Shown: piece after piece, positions 1 to 10,015 of the stretch | Layout: each line of letters opens with the position of its first letter | How positions within the stretch are numbered: the stretch's first letter is position 1 | Assembly: GCA_030068145.1 (NCBI GenBank) | Contig: JAPJBO010000155.1 | Location: forward strand, 186,001 to 250,000 | Source: Diplonema papillatum | Taxonomy: Eukaryota; Euglenozoa; Diplonemea; Diplonemida; Diplonemidae | Direction: 5' to 3' | Length of the DNA stretch: 64,000 bases | The notes under the pieces: model-generated | The model's database searches: none | The model's input: only the letters and a program-made list of their open reading frames with translations | Told to the model about the DNA's origin: nothing | Translations under genes and position numbers: made by a program

Positions 1-157
1 GTTGTATTTGTATGTCTTGTCGTGTAGGGGTAGACCCGCATGACCTCACGTCCGTTCAACACGTGGTTCGGTAGCTGCAGCACTTGGGATCCCTTCGGTT
101 CTTTGTCTAGCAGCTTTGTCTTTCTTCCAAGCTGGCGCTTATGTAAAACCCCCGAGG
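1..157 (+). repeat. Family B dispersed repeat, partial copy
   Basis: Right part of a dispersed repeat of about 280 bp, also at 5721, 6697, 9336 and 62215. It is recognised by the shared block with ATGACCTCACGTCCG and the end block GCGCTTATGTAAAA. The left part lies outside the window. The 3' end runs into A-rich sequence, which suggests a SINE-like element, but no Pol III boxes were found. Confidence 0.7.
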
Positions 158-1467
158 TTTTTTTTCACCTCGCCAGCATCGAGAGGTGCTGTCCGAAGTC
201 ACCGCTCGTGAGTCTGCGTAGCGGCAGTTGCCAGAGGGGGAGAATGTTTCTTGGGTTTGAAGAGCGCGTGGTGCTTGCACCACTGAGGCCAGGTTACTTA
301 ACCGCGGATTTAGTGGGATTGTCCAGGAAACGGTCGCGAGCGAAACCCGACCAGGTAACGACCATTTCACTGTCTTCTTTGTTCTTTTGTGACGCGAACA
401 TCACGAGGTGCTGTCCGAAGACACCGCCGACGTGAGCACTGTTTAGCAGCGGTTGCCTGATACTCCCGCACCTATTCACGGGTTTGCAGAGGTAAAAGGA
501 AGCCCGGGTTGGGAAAGGTGGTGGGTTTGGTGCGTAGTATTCTTCTTTTTTTGTTCTTTCTCGGTTCTGGTGGTGCTGCTCCTTCCTTCTCGTCCTGTGT
601 TGGGTTACGACTTTTTTTGTTCCCCGAGAGCGAACAGTAGGGGACACAGTCCTGGCTGTGTTCCAGTTCGTAACGTTTAAGCCGGTCCATCCCCCGTTTG
701 GTGCTTCGCTTCTTCTTCGATTGCTCGTTCAGGTTCATCGATAGACCGTGACAGACCGAAGAATACAGCTTCAGGCAATTCGATGCAGCTCTCGTGGATA
801 GATTGGACCTAATAGACCGTGGTGGACCGGATGCAATGCAATAAACAGCGGCATGCAGCTACCGTGGTGGGCCGGATGCACTGCAGTAAACAGCGGCATG
901 CAGCTATGGACCGTGATTCACAAAGTGACAAACAGCAACAGGCAATTTTGATGCAGTTCCGAGAGAAAGGGACGGACCGGTTTAGTAACTTTTTTTGGAG
1001 ACAAGGTCCTTGCTCACCATCTCGCTTTTTCTTGTCTTCCTCTCAGGGCTTACGCTCCACGTGTGGAACGTGTGGATTTCCACACGTTAACTCTTTTTGA
1101 TTGATTTTGTTCCCCCACGTGTGGATCCACAGGTACCACATGTGGATTTTGATTTATTGGTCCACATGCAGGGGAGTCTAGGCCCACTAGTGGTCAAGGC
1201 CGCACAGCCAGGTGTCGGCCAAAGTCCACACAAGGGTAAAGGTTTTTTCCCCCTCGAACCTTAAGCGCCCACACGTGGACCACACGTCTTTTCTCTGAGA
1301 CCGAAAACGGAGCGTAAGCCTGCTTCCTCTTCCGGCAAAGCCCGGAGGCCAACGGCGCCGGCAATAAACTGCTGGCAACGTTGAATGTGGCGAACTTTTC
1401 ACCAAACCCGTCAAGCAGCTAGTTCATCATCAAAAATACTCGGGAAGCAGAGCTCTGTGCCGTCAGC
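158..1467. other. Intergenic, no gene seen
   Basis: No supported coding region. Positions 176-240 and 399-460 are related to each other (the block AGGTGCTGTCCGAAG recurs). A degenerate tandem of about 60 bp lies at 819-910 (GCGGCATGCAGCTA twice). Between 1050 and 1290 there are several near-palindromic CCACGTGTGG motifs. Confidence 0.5.
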
Positions 1468-1693
1468 AAAAATACTCGAGGGACTGCCTTGTGCTCATTT
1501 CGAAGGAGGCTAGAGGGGGAGAAAACAATACAACTACAAAGTGGGTCTTTTTTTTGTTGAACGCTTACGCCCGCCACTAAACCCAGATTTACCTGTGTTT
1601 CGTGTGGGCTGCAGCACATTTACCTCCTTTGATCTATCGCAACTGGCAGTCTCCTCAAGCATTTCCTACAAAGCAGGTGCGTATACAAAAAAA
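1468..1693 (+). repeat. Family A dispersed repeat
   Basis: A complete copy of about 225 bp. It begins AATACTCGAGGGACTG, has a central GAACGCTTACGCCCGCC block and ends AAGCAGGTGCGTATAC followed by A residues. Other copies lie at 8413, 12743, 34731, 55012 and 60906 on the plus strand and 22746, 54412 and 58717 on the minus strand. An A-rich 3' end and no terminal inverted repeat suggest retroposition. Confidence 0.75.
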
Positions 1694-2207
1694 CAGCGGC
1701 GAAATTTTTCACCAAACCCGTTAAGCAGCTAGTTCATCGAAATATTACCTCTTCGACACAGAGGAAGCAGAGCCGTCTCGGCCACCAACAGCCCCTTCTG
1801 CCCTTCTTCAACCGCGCCGTCAGTGAAAAAAGATGGCAGCAACGATAGGTGCGGCAAAACAAATCACCCAACCGTCAAGCAGATGCCCCATCTAATAATA
1901 AACACGGGCGAGAGTCTTAGCTAACAAGGTAAAGCTATAATGCATGTTGGATGCTGGGAGCAAGTCCTCTTCGGAGAAGGGAAAGAGAAGAAGTGTGAAA
2001 ACGGGGTTTTGCCTAGAGGCTTTTCGTGTTATTCTGCAGATGCTTTGAGCTACCTTTGTGTCTATGCTTTCAGAAGGAAAAAAAACGGGCCGCCGCAAGC
2101 CTTTTGCGCTTGCTGTGAAGTCAGCGGATTGTTATCTGCCGATGTTCACTGGCGACGACGAATACGAACAATCGGCATCAAGTAAATCAATAATCCCGTG
2201 CATTTTG

Positions 2208-2280
2208 TTTGTGCGCACCAGCGGAACTCACCTGCTTTGGTAAGTTTCATGTTGTACCAACTCTTACCACTCATCGGTTT
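2208..2280 (+). repeat. R5 short dispersed repeat
   Basis: Block with GCGGAACTCACCTGCTT and GGTAAGTTTCATGT. It recurs at 15063 and 61197. The stretch 1694-2207 before it holds no gene that I can support. Confidence 0.6.
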
Positions 2281-2389
2281 CAGGGACTTATAACCCTCTT
2301 TTCAAAGTTCTTTGCATCTTTCCATCACTGTACTTGTTCGCTATCGGGCCTCCGGGAGATATTTAGCCTTAGCAGAGGGACAGAAACAA

Positions 2390-2530
2390 CTGCGGTTGCT
2401 CGAGGGTTACATCAATTGCACTTATCGGTATGTGTCTTGGCTCTGGGAACGATGAAGACCGCGCCTGCCGCGATAGTCAATGGGAATTGCAGAAGCATGA
2501 GACTCATCAGATCGTCGAACGCCCAGCCCG
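2390..2530 (+). repeat. R6 dispersed repeat
   Basis: Shares blocks such as GAGACTCATCAG and AATGGGAATTGCAGAAGC with the inverse copy at 56885-57120. A related piece lies at 23222-23325. Confidence 0.5.
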
Positions 2531-2559
2531 CTAATACGTTAGCACGCAAGAGATAGAAA

Positions 2560-2810
2560 GAGAGAGGGAGGTCTCGTTCGGACCTTCGCTGGCATTTGAC
2601 GTTAAATCGATCGAGGGGGAGCGAGATAGAGAACAAGGAAGCGGGAGGAACTGCCTTGTGGTATTTTCCATTTCCGAATCCTTAGGTTTCCGAATCGTCC
2701 CCCTCCGACCCTGCTTCTGAAGTTAGTGGACTTCAAACACTCAGGGCTTGTCGCCCAATACATCTTCTTTGAATCCTCGACCCCCCAAGATGCTCAGACA
2801 AGCTTCGCAT
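2560..2810 (-). repeat. SINE-like repeat, first copy
   Basis: Shares TTTCCGAATCGTCCCC and CACTCAGGGCTTGTCGC with 7905-8285. The second copy has a Pol III B-box-like sequence on the minus strand, so a tRNA-derived SINE is plausible for the family. This copy is diverged. Confidence 0.45.
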
Positions 2811-2839
2811 ACACATATATGCAGATCCTAGCTACACAT

Positions 2840-4270
2840 CGGGCGCTGTGCATGCTGAATTCTTGAACTTCTTGCCCTTGTTGGGGTCCATAAAACTGGC
2901 GGCGGCGACAAATACGGCTGCGGTGGCGAGGGTGAAAGTGGTGGGACCTGGCGTAGAGCCAGGCGAAGGCGACCGTGACGAGCGTGACGACGACCGCGAG
3001 CAGGAAGGCGGCGACGCCGGTGACGCACCGGGTGAAGCTTCCGACGACCGGAATGAAGTCCGCGCACGCGTTCAGCCGCTCCACGCACAGCGACATGCGC
3101 CGGCGAAGATCAAGAAAAAGGCCAAGGAATTAAGCACAAGGCCACAAGGCAGCCCCCCGAGTATTTTCCAGAAGCACGAAATGGCTGTGCCAGGGTACAC
3201 ACGCATCCCGGATCCGAGCTACACATCACTGTGTATGGCGACTTCTTGAACTTCTTGCCCTTGTGGGTCCAAAAAACGGGCGGCGGCGACAACTCCGGCT
3301 GCAGGGTGAAGGTTGTGAGGGACCTGGCGTAGAGCTAGGCGAAGGCGACCGTGACGAGCGTGACGACGACCGCGAGCAGGAAGGCGGCGACACCGGTGAC
3401 GCATCGGGTGAAGCTGCCGACGACCGGAATGAAGTCCGCGTACGCGTTCAGCCGCTCCACGCACAGCGACATGCCTGCGAAGATGAAGAAAAGGCCAAGG
3501 AATTAAGCACAAGGCCACAAGGCAGCCCCCCGAGTATTTTCCAGAAGCACGAAATGACTGTGCCAGGGTACACACGCATCCCGGATCCGAGCTACACATC
3601 ACTGTGTATGGCGACTTCTTGAACTTCTTGCCCTTGTGGGTCCAAAAAACGGGCGGCGGCGACAACTCCGGCTGCAGGGTGAAGGTTGTGAGGGACCTGG
3701 CGTAGAGCTAGGCGAAGGCGACCGTGACGAGCGTGACGACGACCGCGAGCAGGAAGGCGGCGACACCGGTGACGCATCGGGTGAAGCTGCCGACGACCGG
3801 AATGAAGTCCGCGTACGCGTTCAGCCGCTCCACGCACAGCGACATGCCTGCGAAGATGAAGAAAAGGCCAAGGAATTAAGCACAAGGCCACAAGGCAGCC
3901 CCCCGAGTATTTTCCAGAAGCACGAAATGACTGTGCCAGGGTACACACGCATCCCGGATCCGAGCTACACATCGGGTACTGTGTATGGCGACTTCTTTAA
4001 CTTCTTGCCCTTGTGGGTCCAAAAAACGGGCGGCGGCGACAACTCCGGCTGCGGTTGCGAGGAGAGTGAAGGTTGTGAGGGACCTGGAGTAGAGCCAGGC
4101 GAAGGCGACCGTGACGAGCGTGACGACGACCGCGAGCAGGAAGGCGGCGACGCCGGTGACGCACCGGGTGAAGCTGCCGACGACCGGAATGAGGTCCGCG
4201 CACGCGTTCAGCCGCTCCACGCACAGCGACACGCCGGAGAAGATGTACAAAAAGCCAACGAATCAAGCAC
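2840..4270 (-). pseudogene. Tandem decayed copies of TMEM43-B terminal exon
   Basis: Four copies of the 3' half of the TMEM43-B last exon lie downstream of the intact exon, at about 2845-3110, 3232-3490, 3605-3865 and 3975-4262. Each still encodes the segment from the MSLCVERLNACAD region through the last two hydrophobic helices. All are broken near the end, because the intact exon reads MDPNKGKKFKK and the copies shift to QGQEV after a 2-nt loss. Copies 2 and 3 also lack about 10 nt in the last helix. They are separated by short intron-like spacers ending in CAGAAGCACGAAATG. Copies might be used as alternative last exons, but the frameshifts argue for decay. The parent exon is on the same strand at 5086-4363. 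Confidence 0.8.
3232..3977. repeat. 373-bp unit in two identical tandem copies
   Basis: Positions 3232-3604 and 3605-3977 read the same almost to the last base, with a period of 373 bp. This is the youngest step in the exon array described above. Confidence 0.8.
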
Positions 4271-4362
4271 AGGCCACAAGGCAGCCCCCCTAGTATTTTC
4301 CGGAAGCGCGACTACATGACTGTGCCAGGGTGACACACACACACGCATCGCACGGATCCTAG

Positions 4363-5086
4363 CTACACATCGGGCACTGTGTATGGCGACTTCTTGAACT
4401 TCTTGCCCTTGTTGGGGTCCATAAAACGGGCGGCGGCGACAACTCCGGCTGCGGTTGCGAGGAGGGTGAAGGTTGTGAGGGGCCTGGCGTAGAGCCAGGC
4501 GAAGGCGACCGTGACGAGCGTGACGACGACCGCGAGCAGGAAGGCGGCGACGCCGGTGACGCACCGGGTGAGGCTGCCGACGACCGGAATGAAGTCCGCG
4601 CACGCGTTCAGCGGCTCCATGCACAGCGACATGCCGGCAAAGATCAAGAAGAAGGCCAGCGCCCGGAAGAAGTACAGCTGCAGCGTGTTCAGCTCAACAG
4701 CCACCCGGATCATCTCCTCGGCCCCGTGCCGGCCGTCTGCTACCAGCGGCAACACCGCAGACGCCGTCGAGCCTGTTATCTCGCCGTCTGCCTTCATCCT
4801 GCCTATAACGGAGACGGTGTGCCCGTTCGGGCAGTGTTCGTAGTACACTTTTTGGTCGCCAATTTCGGGTGCTTCGGCGGTCTGGCCCGCCAGCGCGACA
4901 TGGTCGAAGACCACCGACGCGCTCCCCTTCAGGAGGGAGTTGTCCAAAGGCAGCGGCCGCAACGACACCTTCCGCAGGATGTCCGCCGAGGGCCGGACTG
5001 CGCCGCCGATCGTCACGGGATCCGCTGACAAACGGGCTTCGCCGATCTTCTCCGCGGGGTTGTCGTGCCCCGGCGTCCTGAAGTTC
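4363..5086 (-). CDS. TMEM43-like protein B, terminal exon
   Basis: Encodes 241 residues up to the stop at 4365-4363. The start of the exon reads NFRTPGHDNP, matching the GHxNP motif that follows the luminal domain in TMEM43 (LUMA) proteins. Near the middle is the KVYYEHCPNG type segment. After about residue 125 come hydrophobic helices with the FAGMSLCMEPLN motif, then a lysine-rich cytosolic tail (NKGKKFKK). TMEM43 is a membrane protein of the endoplasmic reticulum and inner nuclear envelope. The acceptor is CGCAG at 5087-5091. The exon starts with one spare base, the same phase as in gene A, which supports the border. The first exon is probably 9146-8760. The short exon that should join them was not found, so this gene may be damaged. 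Confidence 0.8.
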
Positions 5087-5204
5087 CTGCGCAAGGCGTG
5101 GGCTCTTTCTCAGGGTGAACGAAGCGAAGATTCCGATTATTTGGCGAAGTATGAACTAGTCAGTAACTCACAACAGTTGCAACCGACAAGGGTTGCACCA
5201 CGAC

Positions 5205-5331
5205 GAAAGCGCAAATGTGACCCTTCTGGAGTCACGTAGCGGAAAGCGGGCATGATGTGGTACCATAGAAAGCGCAAATGTGACCCTTCTGGAGTCACGT
5301 AGCGGAAAGCGGGCATGATGTGGTACCATAG
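5205..5331 (+). repeat. 63-bp tandem repeat, two copies
   Basis: Two adjacent identical units, each containing TGACCCTTCTGGAGTCACG and GGGCATGATGTGG. The period of 63 bp keeps a frame open, but there is no sign of a gene. Confidence 0.8.
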
Positions 5332-5720
5332 TTGGGCAGCCGCGGTGGCCGGTGGCCTTACTTCGGTGTACAAGGGGTGTACTCGGGAAGTACTTGGGAG
5401 GTTCACGGAAAGTACTAAATTTTTATTTCCCTTCACTGTGTTTTTGCGACGCAGCGGTCGAAGCGTTCGAATGGTCAGAAAAATAGCAAGAGGTAAGTTC
5501 TTGGAATTTTGTGTATGTAGGGCGCAAAGGCGAGCGCCGGGACCTGTGGATTCACACAGGCCACCTTGCTCCAGGGAGGGGCACGGGCGGCCTGAATTTT
5601 CACGAACTGTCCAGTTTCAGATCCGCTTGGAGAGGACGCGCCATATAGCACGCAGCGACGACGGGTACTCATTTTTGCGTGGCGCCTTCTTCCGTGTGCA
5701 ATCACGCGGAAGGAAACGAA

Positions 5721-6010
5721 TTACTCGACGTAGCTGCTTCGACTCCGTATGGAAGGGGGGAAATATAGAGGTAAGGGGCAAATACAATACAAACACATTC
5801 TGATTTGTTCTTCGCTTACACCACCGTGTGTTGTTTTCTCACTCAGGACTTTTGACCTGTTGTGTTTGTGTGATTTGTCGTGTTGTCGCATGACCTCACG
5901 TCCGTTCAACACGTGGTTCGGTAGTTACAGCACTTTGGATCCCTTCTGTTCTTTGTCGGGCAGCATCGTCGAGCATTTCCTTTCAAGCTGGCGCTTATGT
6001 AACAAAAAAA
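5721..6010 (+). repeat. Family B dispersed repeat, full copy
   Basis: Starts TTACTCGACGTAGCTGC and ends GGCGCTTATGTAACAAAAAA, about 285 bp. Best complete copy of the family together with 62215-62505. Confidence 0.75.
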
Positions 6011-6426
6011 CGCCAGAAATCGCCATTTTACCCTATTTGGGGTGTGCATGGGCGTGTACTTGGGAAGCACTTGGGAAGTTCTAAGATGGGGAAGCCAAGT
6101 TTTCTACCGTGGATCACGCAAGAACAACCTTGTACAAGGGTCAGTTTTACTCGGAATATTAATCTTCCATCAGAATGGGGGTCATCGAGTCGACAGGGAG
6201 AATCACAAAAATTTTCACGTGCCAACGTTTAGTGTCCCAAAAAAGCGCGGACTCTTTCTAAGGGCTAACGACGGGGTAACAACCTTGCGAGTTTCAAGGA
6301 TCCGTGTTTCGTGTCTACTGTCGACGGTCAAGGCGGGTTGGGGTTCTTTGGGTGAAGGTTTTCTTTGGTCCCTCGTAGCTCGCTGGGTCAGGCGCGCCAG
6401 GTACGTGCTGGGCTAATTATTGGCTA
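6011..6426. other. No gene seen
   Basis: No supported feature apart from a 40-bp block at 6371-6413 (GTAGCTCGCTGGGTCAGGC) that recurs at 17631-17670. Confidence 0.4.
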
Positions 6427-6690
6427 CTTTTCAAAGACCGCGGAGGTCAGCGGACCGGGAGCTACCGGAGAGGGTGTGTGTGCGTTGTGTGGTAACCTGA
6501 TACGTGTGTGTGTGTGCGATGATGTGGGTTTGCGTTGGCAGCCGGATACGTGTGCTCTGGCTGTTACACGAGCTTGATGCTCCGCATGGATGCTTGGTGC
6601 CGTGTGCCGTGGGCACCACCCGCTGCACACGGGGATTCGTTTGCGACAATAAAACCTCGGAGGGAAAAAGACCGCGTGTTTATCCCACTC
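6427..6690 (+). repeat. R8 dispersed repeat
   Basis: About 265 bp, nearly the same as 34330-34590. Shared blocks are GCGGAGGTCAGCGGACCG and GATGCTCCGCATGGATGC. Confidence 0.75.
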
Positions 6691-6696
6691 AATGAA

Positions 6697-6960
6697 AAAT
6701 ACTCGACGTAGCTGCTTTGACTCCGAATGGAAGGGAGGGCAAATACAATGCAAACACAATCTCATTTGTTCTTCGCATACACCAACGTGTGTTATTTTCT
6801 CACTCGGGACTTTGACTTGATGCGTTTGTGTGTCTTGTCGTGTAGGGGTAGACCCGCATGACCTCACGTCCGTTCAACACGTGGTTCGGTATTCGGTTCT
6901 TTGTCTAGCAGCATCGTCGAGCATTTCCTTCGAAGCTGGCGCTTATGTAAAACAAAAGGC
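6697..6960 (+). repeat. Family B dispersed repeat
   Basis: Starts ATACTCGACGTAGCTGC and ends GCGCTTATGTAAAAC. It lies directly after the R8 copy. Confidence 0.75.
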
Positions 6961-7589
6961 TCCATACTGCGAGTTTTTCAGGTCGAACGCCCACTGCTTC
7001 GTGTATGTGTAATCCTTGTACGTATTCGTGATACCGCCGTTCTTTTCAGTGCGCGTGTGCACGTGTTCCTGTGATAGGTGAATAAAACGTTGAAAAAGGA
7101 GGCATCACGACATGGGGAAAGCTTAGTGTGATGTTATGATGAGGCAGAACATCGCCTTGTTGATGCTAAAAGCGTAAGACTTGTAACTAACGAAGGAACC
7201 CCGCCACTGTGCGCGGCTGCACAGTTGCGGAGGTTGTTATCGAGACGGGCTTTGTTTTGAAACGCGACACCCGCAAAGCCGACGCGCGTTGCCCTTCTTG
7301 TCCGGTACTATCAAAAATTGTACAACTTCCTGCGACCATGTTTTAACCCTGTCCTCTCTCTCTTTTTCAGCAAACTTGTTTGAGCACCTAACGTACTACT
7401 AGACTAGGGGAGTGAGAGACAACATTGGGCCCACAGGCACCTTCTCCTTTTCTTGTTATTCTGCAGATGCTTTGAGCTGTATCTGAAGAGATGTCCAACG
7501 AGATATTGCCTGCAGATGTTTCTGGCTTTGTGAGGGTCTGAGTTTTCGCTACGTCTTCAGCGTAGTGAAGTGCTGTCGAAGCTGGGAGT
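6961..7589. other. No gene seen
   Basis: No coding region supported on either strand. A short block at 7449-7480 (TTATTCTGCAGATGCTTTGAGC) also occurs at 2030-2055. Confidence 0.4.
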
Positions 7590-7728
7590 TTTGTTTGTAC
7601 GTGCCGGGGGAGGACTAGCCTGCTTGTGGATGATAGTGAGTGAATATGCTCGTTAGGCTAATCTTCTCCCAAACATGCTGTCAGCGTTCTCTTTCGTGTT
7701 TACAATGCATTGTTACTACGAAAAAGAG
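7590..7728 (+). repeat. R3 solo terminal repeat of the VIPER-like element
   Basis: Diverged copy of the 135-bp direct repeat that flanks the retroelement at 47901-51802. It keeps TGTTTGTACGTGCCGGGGG, the inverted pair GGATTAGCCT/AGGCTAATC and CTTTCGTGTTTAC. It is followed by a GA-rich simple repeat. Confidence 0.75.
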
Positions 7729-7904
7729 AGAGAGAGAGAGAACTCATCAAATTCAAAATCAGGTGGGCCCCCACCGTCAGGTGGGCTAGGCTAGTTCCGG
7801 GGTGGCTCCCTGGGAGGGACAGGGACGGGGTTAGTCACGCCTTAGCAGTCCCAGGGCCTCTCCCCACCCACCTGTATGTGTTCTCGTGGTCACCGCTACC
7901 GCGT

Positions 7905-8285
7905 TGACCTTTCCCGAGAGAGAGAGAGACGAGTTGGATCGAGGGGAGCGAGGTCGGAACAAGGAAGAGGGAGGAATTGCCTGTGTTATTTTTCCAATTC
8001 CGAATCCTTAAGTTTCCGAATCGTCCCCTTCCAACCTTGCTTCTAAAGCAAGCGGTCTTTAAACACTCAGGGCTTGTCGCCCAATACCTCTTGTCTTTCA
8101 TTGGGTCCTCACTCGACCCCTAGACGCACCGAAGGTGCTCAAACAAGTTTGCTAGAAAGGACCATCTCTCGACGAGTATCTGGTCGCCCCACTACTCAGA
8201 AACTCCGGGCGAGGGAATTGAACCCTCGACCCCTCACCCTGAACTCCACTGCTCGTTGGCTCGACCATCTACTAGAGTCCTAAAA
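7905..8285 (-). repeat. SINE-like repeat with a Pol III B-box-like motif
   Basis: The minus strand has GGGTTCAATTCCCTCGCC, a T-arm-like stem and loop that fits a Pol III B box, near 8210. An A-box candidate is weak and there is no full tRNA fold. The distal part matches 2560-2810. I call it SINE-like by inference. Confidence 0.45.
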
Positions 8286-8371
8286 GAAGGCGGGTTTGTT
8301 TGTGCTATTTAACCTACATGTGTTCTTTTTAGCTGTAACAAATACTGTCTCCAGGGAAGCAGAAATTGGTT

Positions 8372-8598
8372 GGGCGTAAGCGTTCAACAAAAAAGACCCA
8401 CTTTGTAGTTGTTTTGTTGAACGCTTACGCCCGCCGCTAAACCCAGGTTTACCCGTGTTTCGTGTGGGCTACAGCACATTTACCTCCTTTGATCTATCGC
8501 AACTGGCAGTCTCCTCAAGCATTTCCTGCAAAGCAGGTGCCTATACCAGTGGTAGTAGTAGTAGTAGTGCTTATACAAAAAAAAAAAAAAAAAAAAGA
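8372..8598 (+). repeat. Family A repeat with an inverted fragment at its left edge
   Basis: 8413-8598 is a plus-strand copy of family A ending in about 20 A residues. 8372-8412 is the same family in inverse orientation, so GGCGTAAGCGTTCAAC faces GTTGAACGCTTACGCC across a short spacer. Confidence 0.7.
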
Positions 8599-8599
8599 A

Positions 8600-8748
8600 T
8601 AGGCGTGTGTTTGTTTGTACGTGCCGGGGGAGGATTAGCCTGTTAGTGATTGATAGTGAGCGAATATGATCGTTACGCTAATCTTCTCCCAAACACGCTG
8701 CCAGCGTTCTCTTTCGTGTTTACGAAGCATTGTTACGACGAAAAAGAG
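8600..8748 (+). repeat. R3 solo terminal repeat
   Basis: A close relative of the 135-bp repeats at 47901 and 51668, including the left extension with GGCGTGTGTTTGTTTG. It ends about 10 bp from the splice donor of the TMEM43-B first exon, so it lies just inside the intron. Confidence 0.75.
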
Positions 8749-8759
8749 ATGAGGCACAC

Positions 8760-9146
8760 CGCCCACTGGTACATGGCAGCAGAGCGGTGGAGGATGACAG
8801 CGGACACGGTGAGGGTGAACGGTCCGACGTTGTCCGAGATGCGGCCGCCGTGGAGGTCGCCGGTCAAGTGGACAGGCAGCCCGGCGTGCATGTTCGCCTC
8901 TTCGGCGCGGCTCCCGACGCTGACAACTTCGCGCGACAGCACGTCCAGCTCCTGCGCGACCGCGACGGCGTGGCCCTCGTTCCACACGATCATCGCCATG
9001 GACCCCAGCACGAGCGTCATCCCGCAGCAAGCGCCGCAGACGCTGCCTCCCACCCGCGGCCCAAACCCGCCCGTCGCGACGTCTGCGTACTGGCCCAGCC
9101 CGCCCATGGGCACGTCCGCGCACTGCCGCATCAGCAGGTTGTTCAT
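8760..9146 (-). CDS. TMEM43-like protein B, first exon
   Basis: 129 codons from the ATG at 9146-9144 to a donor (GCG then GTGTGC) at 8759. The protein starts MNNLLMRQCADV, has a glycine-rich amphipathic stretch, then one hydrophobic helix (GMTLVLGSMAMIVW) followed at once by NEGHAVAVAQEL. The W-NEG motif right after the first membrane segment is typical of TMEM43. It ends MYQWA, matching MYQWK at the same place in gene A, and both donors are phase 0. This pairing supports one ancestral gene. An R3 repeat starts about 10 bp into the intron. Upstream is an R4 repeat, so the promoter is not clear. Confidence 0.8.
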
Positions 9147-9203
9147 CTCCGACCCGCCGTTTCCCCGTTTCCGCTTCCCTTTTTATTCATTTCATCATTT
9201 CGC

Positions 9204-9335
9204 GTTATTTGAGGTTGAAAGGTCCCGTGCTTTAGAGTCCCGATGGACCGTTGAAGCGTTGGGTGTTGGGTAGTGCAAGGGATATCAACGTATTGTTGTC
9301 CACTTTAACTTTGGCTAGCCAGGTTTGAGACCGAT
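9204..9335 (+). repeat. R4 dispersed repeat next to an exon
   Basis: Block with TTTAGAGTCCCGATGGACCG and a later TTTAACTTTGGCTAGCC. Relatives lie at 9884, 36303, 37091, 53601, 56105 and 57884. It sits 5' of the TMEM43-B first exon on the gene's strand. Confidence 0.6.
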
Positions 9336-9550
9336 GCGTTCTTCGCTTGCACCACCGTGTATTGTTTGCTCACTCAGGACTTTGACCTGTTGTGTTTGTG
9401 TGTATTGTCGTGTAGGGGTGGATCCGCATGACTTCACGTCCGTTCAACACGTGGTTCGGTAGTTAATGGCACTTGGGATCCCTTCGGTTCTTTGTTTGGC
9501 AGCTTTTTTCGAGCATTTCCTTCCAAGCTGGCGCATATGTAAACCAAATT
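9336..9550 (+). repeat. Family B dispersed repeat
   Basis: Partial at the left. Keeps the CACACCGTGT region, GACTTCACGTCCGTTCAAC and the end GCGCATATGTAAACC. It separates the TMEM43-B first exon from its partial copy. Confidence 0.7.
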
Positions 9551-9562
9551 CGCCAACAAGTG

Positions 9563-9820
9563 TACGCTCGCCTCTTCGGCGCGGCTCCCGACGCTGACAA
9601 CTTCGCGCGACAGCACGTCCAGCTCCTGCGCGACTGCGACGGCGTGGCCCTCGTTCCACACGATCATCGCCATGGACCCCAGCACGAGCGTCATCCCGCA
9701 GCAAGCGCCGCAGACGCTGCCTCCCACCCGCGGCCCAAACCCGCCCGTCGCGACGTCTGCGTACTGGCCCAGCCCGCCCATGGGCACGTCCGCGCACTGC
9801 CGCATCAGCAGGTTGTTCAT
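9563..9820 (-). pseudogene. Partial duplicate of TMEM43-B first exon
   Basis: The first 77 or so codons of 9146-8760 are repeated almost exactly (MNNLLMRQCADV to SVGSRAEEA), then homology stops and the frame runs into family B sequence. The 5' flank, including an R4 repeat, is duplicated too. There is no donor and no second half, so it cannot make the exon. Confidence 0.85.
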
Positions 9821-9883
9821 CTCCGACCCGCCGTTTCCCCGTTTCCGCTTCCCTTTTTATTCAATGATCAGCGTTTCTTGAGG

Positions 9884-10015
9884 TTGAAAGGTCCCGTTAT
9901 GCTTTAAAGTCTCCGGTTGACCATTGAGGCTGGGAGTTGGGTAGTGCAAGGAATGTACACATATAGTTGCACACTTTAACTTTAGCAAGCTAAGTTTGTG
10001 ACTGATGAGACCGCG
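9884..10015 (+). repeat. R4 dispersed repeat, duplicated with the exon
   Basis: Same block order as 9204-9335 (TTTAAAGTCTCCGGTTGACC). It belongs to the segmental duplication that made the partial first exon. Confidence 0.6.

Noticed and set aside
819..1100. Plus-strand frame of 93 codons with repeated MQCNKQRHAATV-like text
   Set aside because: It comes from a degenerate tandem repeat and has no domain or splice context.
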